A DNA stretch of 64,000 nucleotides from positions 31,861,176-31,925,175 of the forward strand of contig NC_135550.1 in assembly GCF_964340395.1 (NCBI RefSeq), read 5' to 3'. The translations under genes and the position numbers were made by a program. Origin of the DNA: Glandiceps talaboti (taxonomy: Eukaryota; Hemichordata; Enteropneusta; Spengelidae). Shown here piece after piece: positions 35,439 to 45,902 of the stretch. The stretch's first letter is position 1, and the number at the start of each line of letters is the position of its first letter. The notes under the pieces are model-generated. The model was given only the letters and a program-made list of their open reading frames with translations. It was not told the origin of the DNA and made no database searches.

Positions 35439-38400
35439 TGTATGTATGTATGTATGTATGTATGTATGTATGTATTTGTGTATGTATGTGTGTGTACATG
35501 CGTGCATGCTTGCATGCACGCATCATGTATGTATATATGCATGTATGTATGTATGTATGTATGTATGCATGCATGTGTGTGTGTGTGTGTGCACATGCAT
35601 GCATGCATATGTAAATGTATGTATGTGTGTGTGTGTGTGCGTGTGTGTGTGTGTGTGCATGTTTGTTTTACCTGTACCAGAGACTAAGAACTTCTTTTAT
35701 AGGATATCAAAATACAATTTTGTATGCAGCACATTCTGCAATAGTAGATTTTGACAGTAAATACAATACAAACACATAACCAGTTTCTTTGTCTTGACAG
35801 AGTACAAATGGAATCTATGTGAATTCAAAGAAAATCAGAGCAAACAGACAGCATGAACTGAAAGAAGGTGATGTCATTCAACTTGGCATATCTCCCAATG
35901 AAAACACACCTGCAGAATTTGTTTTCAAATTGATAAAAGAAGAACACACAGAGAAAGAGGTCCAGGCAGTATTTGCTAAAAAGAAAAGGACACGGCCTGC
36001 TAATCAGAAAAATGGAGTGAAAAGGAAACACAGTGAAACAAACAGTCCATATGTGAAAGAGGAAGGAATTTCAAATAAGGAAGGTGAGAAAAGCAAAGTC
36101 ACTATCAAAGTCGAGCCAAAGACTAAGAAATGTAAGGTTCATGACAGTCAAGAAGCTGGACCTTCAGAAGGAGAAACAGATACAAAAAGTACTTGTAGCA
36201 TTTCAAGGAGTCCTCAAAAACCAGTATTGCCAAAACCAGATTTGTCTGCCAAACAAGTGAATGAATTGAAAGAAAAGTTAAAGGAACAAGAAAAGTTAGC
36301 AGAGATAAGAGTCCAGGAAGCACAGCAGCAACTTGATGACATGCAGACAGTACTTGCTGCTAATGAGTGTGTCAAGGAACACCTAGAAGAACAGTTAAAA
36401 CAGAAAGAAAAACAAATGTTGAAAGAAATGGAAAAGCAGCAGGAAAGATTGCAAGCCGAAAAGCAACTTCTACAAATACAGATGAGAGAATTCATGGAGA
36501 AACAATTGAGAGAGAAGGAAGAAAAAATGTTAACAGAACTCAAACAACAAAAGGAAGCGCTCATAAGTGAGAAAAAGAAAGTTGAAGAAAGTTTACAGAA
36601 AGAATTACAAACTAAACTACAAGAGAAGGACAAGAACTTACAGGCAGAGTTGGAAAGAGAGAAGGAAAAGTTGGAAGACATAATTAGTAAGAAAGAATTG
36701 GAGTTCTGTGCTCTAGAAAATGAGGTAAGTATAATAAAATATACATGTTGCATTTTGACATGTGTCCATATATAAAACTATTTACATGATGTGTATCAGA
36801 TGAGAAGGATCTATCACATTAGTTCATGTTTTGTGGTGCAATGACATTTTCGTATTTTGTGCCGTGTACTTGAAAGTAGTCACCCTTTCTTTCCATAATT
36901 TACATGTACATTTGCAAATATTGAACACTTTTGTGCCTTATAAGATAAATCTGATCATCATACAAGATATCACAGTTGCTTTGTTTTCATTCTTTTGCAT
37001 ACAAAGAAACTCAGAAGTAACATCATGTTTTTCTGTCAACTTGATTGTTCATTTCAGTTAAAAGAAAGTAACATTGAAAGGGAACAACAAGAGATTTTCA
37101 TACAGAAAGCTAAAGAGGAAGCCATACAGAATGTAGCTGAGGTCATGGAAGATGAATTACAGTGTTGTCTTTGTTATGAGTTATTTGTACAGGTAACGTT
37201 GATGAATTACAGTGTAGTCTTTGTTATGAGTTATTTGTACAGGTAAAGTTGATGAATTACAGTGTAGTCTTTGTTATGAGTTATTTGTACAGGTAAAGTT
37301 GATGAATTACAGTGTAGTCTTTGTTATGAGTTATTTGTACAGGTAAAGTTGATGAATTACAGTGTAGTCTTTGTTATGAGTTATTTGTACAGGTAAAGTT
37401 GATGAATTACAGTGTAATCTTTGTTATAAGTTATTTGTACAGGTAAAGTTGATGAATTACAGTGTAGTCTTTGTTATGAGTTATTTGTACAGGTAAAGTT
37501 GATGAATTACAGTGTAGTCTTTGTTATGAGTTATTTGTACAGGTAAAGTTGATGAATTATAATGTAGTCTTTGTTAGTCCCCGCCGGACGAAATCCGGAA
37601 CGGGGACTTATGGATTGGGTTCCATCTGTCCGTGCGTCTGTGTGTCCGTCCAGAGCTGTTTCTTGGAGATGCCTGGCATTAGGACAGTGTTCTATGACAT
37701 ACATGTGCATATCCATTTTTGTTGTGATACGATCCAATATGGCTGCCTGGCAGCCATTTTGTTTGCGAATTTTCCATGTCCAACGCCATAACTCAGACAT
37801 GCTTGAACAGGTCCCCCCATACCCGACCCATCCTTTATTGTATTATTCCATCACGTCATCTTGAAGAGTAGGGATGTCCCATGTCCAACGAGGAGATACA
37901 ACATGAGTAGGCATACTCCATGTCCAACGAGCAGACACAACATATCTAAGTCTGTTTGATTTAGGTTCACAAGTGTTGTTGCGTGATCAGAGTAGTGGTA
38001 TCAAGAAAATGACAACATAAACTGCCAGTTTCTTAAAACCCAATCATAGCGGGAACTATGTCATTCTCAATGACTTATTATGAGTTTTTTGTACAGGTAA
38101 AGTTGATGAATTATGGAAGTGAGTATATTGACAGTACAATGTCCTACATGTAACATGTAAACATTAATTACATGGACAAGTTTTCTGTACAAATGTTGTT
38201 ATCATTGTGCATTTCTGGTTATTGAAAGTATCAGCTGTTTCTCACTCATGAAGATGATTCTATTTTGTGTTGAACCCCCTGACTTACAGCTTAGTTGTGG
38301 TCTGCCTATTCCACACTTCTTTCCATAAATTTGGCACCATTTGTCAGAGAAAATCAAATCATGGACATGTATCAAAGTGTTGTTGATTCTCACTCTGTCA

Positions 38401-38685
38401 TCAACATGGACATCAAAAAGTACATATGGGCTGTTCTTATCAACATTTATCCTATTTTCAGGCTACAACACTGAATTGCTCTCACTCATTCTGTTATTGG
38501 TGCATCACTGAATGGACAGAGCGAAAAAAGCATAAAGATTGTCCCGTGTGCAGAGCCCAAATTACCAGTAAAAATAAATCTATAGTTCTTGATAGTTACA
38601 TCGACAAAATGGTAGAGAATCTTAATGATGAACTCAAACAGAGGAGAGTTGAACTGGTGGAAGAACGGAAAAGTAAGTTTGTCTT

Positions 38686-38724
<39 letters not shown>

Positions 38725-39846
38725 TTTTTTCAATATTAGAATTTATGTTTCATTGTTTGTTAGTATTGCTTGTGTATTTATTGTGATATCTATAGAGTGA
38801 TTGTGAGTCATCAAGTGTTGGTGAATACATGTAACTATAAGATACATGTATATCGTCATGAATGAAAGATACATAAAGAGAAAACAATAACAAGGAATCA
38901 TAATGATAAAACTAGGAAAGAAAGATTTTCAGTATTATTGTGATAAAAACACTGCAATTTTAACCTTCCTTTCACTGATGTTAACACTGGAATTTTAACT
39001 TTCCTTTCACTGATGCTAACACTGCAATTTTGCTAAAAGTAATGTACCCTTTGTCTCCAAATAATGGATGTGGCACATCATCATGGATGGGGTTGTATCC
39101 TCACAAGATTAGTGTTTTCACTATGGTTAGTGGGTGATAAGTCTCTTTTGTTATTCAGAGCAACTCACAGAAAGGAATGGAGGAAAGAGAACATCTCCAA
39201 GGAAACAAGGAAGAGGAACAGGGAGACAGGATGGTGGTGATGGAGGAGCAGGGACATCTAATGCTGCTGATGACATCACAGGTCCCGCAACACGTACACG
39301 ATCACACATAGTTGTTATTGATGACAGTGTTTCAGATGATGATCTTGGTATTCCCATTGAGCTCTCCAGTGATTTGGAGTCTGATGATAGTGTAGATGAT
39401 GAAAATAGTGACGACTCTGATGAGATGGAAGATGACTCTGATGAGATGGAAGATGAACCATACTATGGCGGACATGGAAGGTGTTTTAACTGTGGTAAGT
39501 AATAAAATGTTGAATATAGACTATTATTTGTTGTTAAAAGTCAACTTGCACAAAAACTAAGGAACTATAATACATACATTGTAGAGTCTTGTTGCAAGTG
39601 TCATCAAGCACATGTTATCAAATATGATCTATCCACTGGTATCAATAGACTTGACCTTGAACTTCAAGGTCAAATATCTAACATATCAAATATCAGCAGT
39701 TTTAACTTTACCATGATTTGTGGACCATACATTCTCTATATTATAAAATACTGGACAGACTTCAGTATCAATATAAATACTGTCATTTATATTTTCCATT
39801 TCTAGGCAGGAGAGGCCATTGGGCAAATGGATGTCCATTCAGGTAG
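33142..39846 (+). CDS. RNF8: RNF8-like E3 ubiquitin ligase (FHA, coiled coil, RING, CCHC knuckle)
   Basis: RNF8 reads phosphorylated MDC1 at DNA breaks through its FHA domain and ubiquitinates chromatin. Seven exons: 33142-33225, 35251-35379, 35801-36724, 37058-37192, 38462-38672, 39159-39494, 39806-39846; phases agree, 619 residues (human 485). FHA: G32-R33, S51-R52-x-H54, N74-G75. A long K/E/Q coiled coil covers about residues 210-410. RING C3HC4: C415, C418, C430, H432, C435, C438, C451, C454, split between exons 4 and 5. After it come a basic stretch, a Ser/Asp/Glu-rich acidic tail, and a C-terminal CCHC zinc knuckle (C603, C606, H611, C616; CFNCGRRGHWANGC), which human RNF8 lacks. The start at 33142 has a strong Kozak context; an in-frame ATG at 33130 would add four residues. 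Introns are repeat-loaded, two of them at the donor sites. CHFR is the alternative FHA/RING family, but the RING position, coiled coil and lack of a PBZ finger favour RNF8. Confidence 0.93.
33293..33345 (+). mobile_element. tRNA-like SINE head in RNF8 intron 1
   Basis: AGTGGCTGGTGGCATGGGCG resembles an A-box region and TCAGTTCAATCCCAGG a B box with T-stem. Only about 50 bp are tRNA-like, so the call is tentative. Confidence 0.4.
33565..33795. mobile_element. MITE-like inverted repeat in RNF8 intron 1
   Basis: AGACTTGAGAAC at 33596 pairs with GTTCTCAAGTCT ending 33755; inner blocks ACTATTCCGCTA / TAGCGGAATAGT and AATTTC..TAC / GTAGCGGAAATT also pair, and outer blocks (CTTTCTGAGAGCCT / AGGCTAACTTTCTGA) extend the arms. 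No target duplication determined. Confidence 0.65.
34343..34494. mobile_element. MITE, ATGTTATTC family, copy 2, in RNF8 intron 1
   Basis: Arms of ~55 bp: ATGTTATTCCTCAATG..TATCTTCATTC..GTGACCTAAGGG and its inverse ending GGAGAATAACAT. Same family as 9101-9203. Possible short AATTA-type duplication on both sides. Confidence 0.75.
35380..35662. repeat. (GTAT)n/(GT)n microsatellite starting in the RNF8 exon 2 donor
   Basis: The donor CACAAG/GTATGT is the first unit of a long GTAT-rich array with interspersed TGCA/CATG and GT runs up to about 35662. Nearly every GTATGT unit is a donor-like sequence. Frames of Cys-Met-Tyr-Val repeats are artefacts. Confidence 0.9.
37151..37575. repeat. 50-bp tandem array copying the RNF8 exon 4 end and donor
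   Basis: The last 42 bases of exon 4 (from GATGAATTACAGTG, encoding the first RING cysteines) plus the first 8 bases of the intron are repeated at exact 50-bp steps: 37151 (exonic), 37201, 37251, 37301, 37351, 37401, 37451, 37501, and a truncated one at 37551. Complete intronic copies end CAG/GTAAAG, a stronger donor than the exonic one (CAG/GTAACG). All visible copies change TGT TGT to TGT AGT. Confidence 0.97.
37577..38077. mobile_element. Dispersed non-coding element, copy 2 (single monomer)
   Basis: Second copy of the 18526-19333 family: GC-rich 5' hairpin, TCCGTCC-rich stretch, one 151-bp monomer, and the same 3' part ending TCTCAATGACTTA. It interrupts the last 50-bp repeat of the RNF8 array: TTTGTTA precedes it and TTATGAGTTTTTTG follows, so a TTA (or TT) duplication is inferred. 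It lacks two monomers relative to copy 1 and has an extra ~60 bp near 37840-37900. Confidence 0.85.
38684..38728. repeat. (TTTA)n microsatellite
   Basis: About eleven TTTA units beginning 12 bp after the RNF8 exon 5 donor. Confidence 0.95.
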
Positions 39847-39969
39847 TCAGTGCACTGTGGATATCACAGCTGAGTTAGTATGGAGGAATTATCTTTATCC
39901 ACAAAGCCACTCTCTTCCACTAGACTGTAGGAGTGTTTTGTGAGAGCTTCAAGTCTTGTCTACATCATA

Positions 39970-39975
39970 AATAAA
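39970..39975 (+). promoter_or_regulatory. Candidate RNF8 poly(A) signal
   Basis: AATAAA 124 bp downstream of the stop codon. A longer 3' UTR through the following minisatellite cannot be excluded. Confidence 0.4.
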
Positions 39976-40383
39976 ATGACACAGGACATTGATGTAGTCA
40001 TCCAAGGATTGGTGTTAAATTGCAGCAAAGATTGAAGAACAGATTTCATAGGATCTGTTGTCTCAATGTACTGATGTTTGATTACTGAAAAGATGCTAAT
40101 TACCCTACTGCCACTTTTTTTTTTTTTTAATTTTAAGGGTAGGGCTAGTTTTTATCATTTATTGTTAAATTGTACAATGTAGAAACAGTGAGTGTTACTT
40201 GTTTGCCAGAGAGGATGTGTAACAACTTATAAATTACAAGTTGATTGTTACAAAACTGGGTGCTTTAATGTAAATCAACACAACTATGAATTGACAATGT
40301 ATTGACTTTGGACTATGAAATGTTTCGATGTGCACCAACTATATTTAAGAAATGATGAGTTAAGGGTATAACTAGTACAGATA

Positions 40384-41740
40384 CAGTCCCAGTGATATAA
40401 CACACAGAGTTGTGTCTACAGTAGATGCAGCAGTCCCATTGATAGAACACACAGAGTTGTATCTACAGTAGATGCAGCAGTCCCATTGATAGAACACACA
40501 GAGTTGTATCTACAGTAGATGCAGCAGTCCCATTGATAGAACACACAGAGTTGTATCTACAGTAGATGCAGCAGTCCCAGTGATAGAACACACAGAGTTG
40601 TGTCTACAGTAGATGCAGCAGTCCCAGTGATAGAACACACACAGTTGTGTCTACAGTAGATGCAGCAGTCCCAGTGATAGAACACACAAAGTTGTGTCTA
40701 CAGTAGATGCAGCTGTCCCAGTGATAGAACACAGAGTTGTGTCTACAGCAGATGCAGCAGTCCCAGTGATATAACACACCGAGTTGTGTCTACAGTAGAT
40801 GAAGCTGTCCCAGTGATAGAACACACAGAGTTGTGTCTACAGTAGATGCAGCTGTCCCAGTGATAGAACACACAGAGTTGTGTCTACAGCAGATGCAGCA
40901 GTCCCAGTGATATAACACACCGAGTTGTGTCTACAGTAGATGCAGCTGTCTCATTGATAGAACACACAGAGTTGTGTCTACAGTAGATGCAGCTGTCCCA
41001 GTGATAGAACACAGAGTTGTGTCTACAGCAGATGCAGCAGTCCCAGTGATATAACACACCGAGTTGTGTCTACAGTAGATGAAGCTGTCCCAGTGATAGA
41101 ACACACAGAGTTGTGTCTACAGCAGATGCAGCAGTCCCAGTGATATAACACACCGAGTTGTGTCTACAGTAGATGCAGCTGTCCCAGTGATAGAACACAC
41201 AGAGTTGTGTGTACAGCAGATGAAGCTGTCCCAGTGATAGAACACACAGAGTTGTGTCTACAGTAGATGCAGCAGTCCCATTGATAGAACACACAGAGTT
41301 GTGTCTACAGTAGATGCAGCAGTCCCATTGATAGAACACACAGAGTTGTGTCTACAGTAGATGCAGCTGTCCCATTGATAGAACACACAGAGTTGTGTCT
41401 ACAGTAGATGCAGCAGTCCCATTGATAGAACACACAGAGTTGTGTCTACAGTAGATGCAGCAGTCCCAGTGATAGAACACACAGAGTTGTGTCTACAGTA
41501 GATGCAGCAGTCCCAGTAATAGAACACACAGAGTTGTGTCTACAGTAGATGCAGCAGTCCCAGTGACAGAACACACAGAGTTGTGTCTACAGTAGATGCA
41601 GCAGTCCCAGTGACAGAACACACAGAGTTGTGTCTACGGTAGATGCAGCAGTCCCAGTGGTAGAACACACAGAGTTGTGTCTACAGTAGATGCAGCAGTC
41701 CCAGTGATAGAACATATAGAGTTGTGTCTACAGTAGATAC
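40384..41740. repeat. Minisatellite, 47-bp unit, ~29 copies
   Basis: Unit includes CAGTCCCAGTGATAGAACAC and AGAGTTGTGTCTACAGTAGA; period 47 measured between 40431 and 40478, with some 45-bp variants. Variants (ATTGATAG, GATATAACACACC, GCAGCTGTCCC) recur in blocks, implying higher-order duplication. Located 0.5 kb downstream of the RNF8 stop. The 89-residue minus frame within it is an artefact. Confidence 0.95.
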
Positions 41741-42458
41741 TATAGTATCTGCCAAGTTTTGTAAATCAAGGAACCATGTGAATCAGCTAGTGTATGACGA
41801 GGTTTAATAATTATACGTTTTGTATTCATAAGTGTCTGATACTTTTTAGGTATAAATTGTATGACTTTAAATCAACTAAAAATATCATTACTAACTCATG
41901 TTTAGCTGGTTATCAGTTACATGACTGTAGATCAACTAAAATGTCTTTATGTATGTTTAGCTGGTTATCAGTTGTAATGTTTCCATATATATTGTACTCC
42001 ACAAAAGTTTTACAATGTCAGGGTAGGTTCAGAGAGTTTTCATTATTGTGTATAGTGAAATATATTTCATCCAAGTGTTAGAATATTTCAAGTTTTTAGT
42101 GATACAGTTGTAAATAATAAACTAGATCCATTGTTATTGTCAGTAAGGCAGGACTACATCTTTTCTTCAAATGGAAATTCATCTGTCTTGGTAAAGCATA
42201 GTATTCAATCTAACTTTTGTTCCAAACACAACTTTGAACATTTTACCTGAAATTTTCAACTGCACACTTCAGTCATTGTCAACAGATTGACCCACTATTC
42301 AGTACATGTGACCTTATGGACACGCAAGCCTAATAAGCCACCTATGTAATAAAATTGTGACAGCTCCATTAATCACTCACAAGAAGTAAGATTGACCAAA
42401 AAGTAAGGTGGGTTGTCTATGTATTCACACTGGAAGAGTCTGTTAGGTATGACATGTG

Positions 42459-42631
42459 TCAGTGTGTCCTCTAATGATAGCCATATTTTGTTGTTGTGAG
42501 TCAAAATGAGAAAAAAACGGCATTTCTTGTGAGTCACCAAATTGTAAGAGATAGGGGAACACCAAATATTGGTGCATCACTAGAAATTGTGTGCGTCAGT
42601 GGTACATCAAATTGGCTTAGAGGGCACACTG
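42459..42631. mobile_element. MITE, AGTGTGCCCTCT family, copy 2
   Basis: 173 bp, TIRs AGTGTGTCCTCT / AGAGGGCACACT, flanked by CATGTG direct repeats (42453-42458 and 42632-42637). Homologous to 21744-21915 along its whole length. Confidence 0.85.
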
Positions 42632-42637
42632 CATGTG

Positions 42638-45600
42638 ATGCCACACTATCAGCTATGATTTGACAAGCCTGATAAGGTTAACAAAGCGATGTATTGTAGT
42701 CTAACATAATACAATGTTACATTGTATTATTTGATAGAATTGAGTAAGACAATGACATTCCTGTGAGTTGTATATAGATGAAAGTGTCAATGTATGACAT
42801 ATTAGTATGTGACGCTACTATTCGTAGTACTTGTATATATAATAAAGTAGACAACAAGCATGCCAAACTTTGTTCTATTCTCATTTCTTTAGTACACTAT
42901 ATGCATTATTATTAATTTAAGATGTAGAAATTGGCATTAAAGCTTTCCAAAATTTATTTTGTGTGTGTATGTGTGTGTGTTACCTCTATTTGCAATGAAT
43001 GGTAAACTTTTACATAAAAGCATGTTTGACAAAGGTGTAAATGGGATAATTTATGGAAATCTGCAGTCAGAACATTCTCTGCCAGATGATTTTGATATAA
43101 TTTTTGTAGTCTTCAACTAAAAGAAAGGGCTCAACTTTCCTCACTTCTTCCATTATTGCAATGACTTGACTTTTTCAGTAGAAGATGCATTTCATATATT
43201 ATATTTTGACTCTTACATTTTCATCACAAATCAGACTTGGCTCAAAATATGACATTTGGAAAGTGTTTAAATCCTGACCTTTGATACGCGACAAGTAGAT
43301 ACATGTGACAGACAGTTATTTTATGCAAGTGAAGTGGGTATGATGACTTATATACTGGTACATACTCATGTGTACATCCAACAAATTCAACATTGCATGT
43401 AGACATGGAATACAATTATTCATCAGTTTTGCTTTGGTGCCATGGGCACTTTTATTTGGCCATGTCAAGACAGGCTGCATACATGAAGATGGAATGGAGG
43501 TGCATATGGAATAAGAAGAGAACTAACAGTACCACTACACACAGAGTACAGCCTATCTTTATACATAGAACAGTCTTTACAAAATACAAGTTATTCACTG
43601 AAGCTTGTATTTTATTGCCAAATGCCCTTCAACATTGATATAAAAAAGTTACACAGAACTTCAGTCATCATATTAAAATATTACAAAAACAATAATTGTC
43701 ACACCAGTTATAAAAGAAAACATCAAACTAAATTATATTTTGTTGTATGTTATGTTATGTTGTCATTGGGTCTTCTGATACAAATAAACAATTTTATAGA
43801 ACATGCTTGTGTTGCATCTAAAACACTTTCATTGGTTCCTTTATGGATTATTCATTTCATATAACATCTGATTCTACATCAAAGACTATCTGATTCATTA
43901 CATCTAACACACCATTTCTTTGGTTGAACTCTACATTGTTACTTTCCACACATAGGGGAACACGATACGTCCATAGTAAGTAGATAGCACACATTTTGTA
44001 AGTAAATGATTTATCACTTTTTGATATTAAATATTCAATTTCAAGCACATGATGCAATAAGTAGAAAAAACAACAACCAAATACTGGTGTTATAACATCC
44101 TCTGTGCCTAGCACAGTGTTCCATCTTGGGCACATTATGTACTATTGCAATAGGTGTTTTGTAGAACTTATTAAACTGTACATTTATGTACAAAGAAATC
44201 CTTGTCAGTGTAATAAAATTATGTCTAATTCAGAAATAAAGGTTCAGGGTCCAAAAAATAATTTTATTTGATTTGGACATGCATACGTAGACATCTTCTT
44301 TGATCAATTAACTAATAATTTTGAAAATTACTTTATAAAAAGACAACAACACCCTCCATTTTTCTGAACTACCCATGACAGTATCACCATTGTCAGCATT
44401 AGCTGTCATGCAATCTTCATTGTTGAATCTGTGCAACTTCAAAAACCTTAACGGGCACACTGGTAGTTATCCAATTAACTATGTCATAACATGTTCTACA
44501 ACAGTGTAAACCACTGTATTATCAATTTCAAACAATATTTACGTTTGCCACACTTTGGTATGATCTTACCACACTTTTCATTATTTAAACAATTTTCATT
44601 CAGTATATTCTTCCTGTTCAAACGAAATCCTACTAAAAGTGCCTTTTAATTGAAGTTACTATGTGTATCTTGCTAAGTTAGCAAAGAAAAAACACCTTTT
44701 ACTTGTAGTTACCATGCATTTCTTGCTAAGTTAGCAAAGAAAAAACACCTTTTACTGGAGTTACCATGCATATCTTGTTAAGTTAGCAAAGAAAAAACAC
44801 ATTTTACTTGGAGTTACCATGCATATCTTGTTAAGTTAGCAAAGCAAAAACACCTTTTACTCAGAGTTACCATGCATATCTTGTTAAGTTAGCAAAGAAA
44901 AAACACATTTTACTCAAAGTTACCATGCATATCTTGTTAAGTTAGCAAAGAAAAAAACACATTGTACTCAAGAGTTACCATGCATACCTTCCAAGTCAGA
45001 AAGATCAGGTTCAGGCAAAATAACCTATTTCTGTTTCCATTACAAATAAAAGCCACTGAAAAGAATACTCTTTTCATTGAAAACAGTATTCAATGGTAAA
45101 GTATGCACTTTTTTCAGAATGAAGAATCACTTTTGCATCTCAGAAACAACCAATATTGTATGCATTGTTGACTCCAATGACATAAAAATTGCACAGTCAG
45201 CACTTATCATCAGCAGTCTTATACATCATGCAAGTACTACTAATTGTAACAAAAAACCTCAACCAAATCTTCATTTTTTTCACCAATGTCAACCATATGT
45301 GGTTTAAGTATTGGTCAGTCAAATTTGAAAAATGAGAAATGGCCTTCGAAATACAAATAATCTCAATTATTTGAGATGTTTAACATATGTTTTGAAGTGT
45401 TTAATCTTGAAAACAAAGCTGTGTACTGTGTGGCAACTTTGTTGGTAATTACTTTGGTGATTGATGGTGATGTTCATACAGGAAACAGAGATATACATGG
45501 CATGTATGTTTAACCAAAGTTTGCATCTTCCAAAAATGTGATTATTTAGAACTTAGCACATCGAACATCACTTATAGTAAAAAAAAATTAGTTTTTTCAT

Positions 45601-45902
45601 TCATAATGATAATTTGGAACTTCTGGTTTCTTAAAAATCTTTAATGACTTGTTTCTGTAACTTTGTAATTACATCCTGGGTGTTAGGCTTTAAAGTCTTG
45701 GTTTCTGTAACTCTATCCCTACATATAGGGTATCAGGTTTTAATGACTTGGTTTCTGTAACTCTATGTAATTACACCCTAAATATAAGGCGTCAGGCTTT
45801 AAAGGGTTAATTTGCCAAATTGTCAAAATAACAATGTGGACCATGGCAAAAAAAGCATTGGCACTTTGCATAGAGTTCACTCACTAAAATGAAGTACTGC
45901 CA
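42638..45902. other. RNF8-ABC intergenic region with a 53-bp tandem repeat
   Basis: No supported exon between the RNF8 3' flank and the ABC stop codon. A tandem repeat with 53-bp period (TTACCATGCATATCTTG..AAGTTAGCAAAG) spans about 44650-44990, six copies. AT-rich remainder probably includes the 3' UTR of the convergent ABC gene. Confidence 0.5.
44650..44990. repeat. Minisatellite, 53-bp unit, ~6 copies
   Basis: Period 53 bp measured between TTACCATGCA at 44761 and 44814; each copy has AAGTTAGCAAAGAAAAAACAC. Probably within or near the ABC gene 3' UTR. Confidence 0.9.

Noticed and set aside
35308-35754. Cys/Tyr/Met-rich frames over 35.3-35.75 kb
   Set aside because: Translations of the GTAT/GT microsatellite; the real coding part is only exon 2.
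36214-36753. 179-residue minus frame opposite RNF8 exon 3
   Set aside because: Antisense shadow of the K/E/Q-rich coiled coil.
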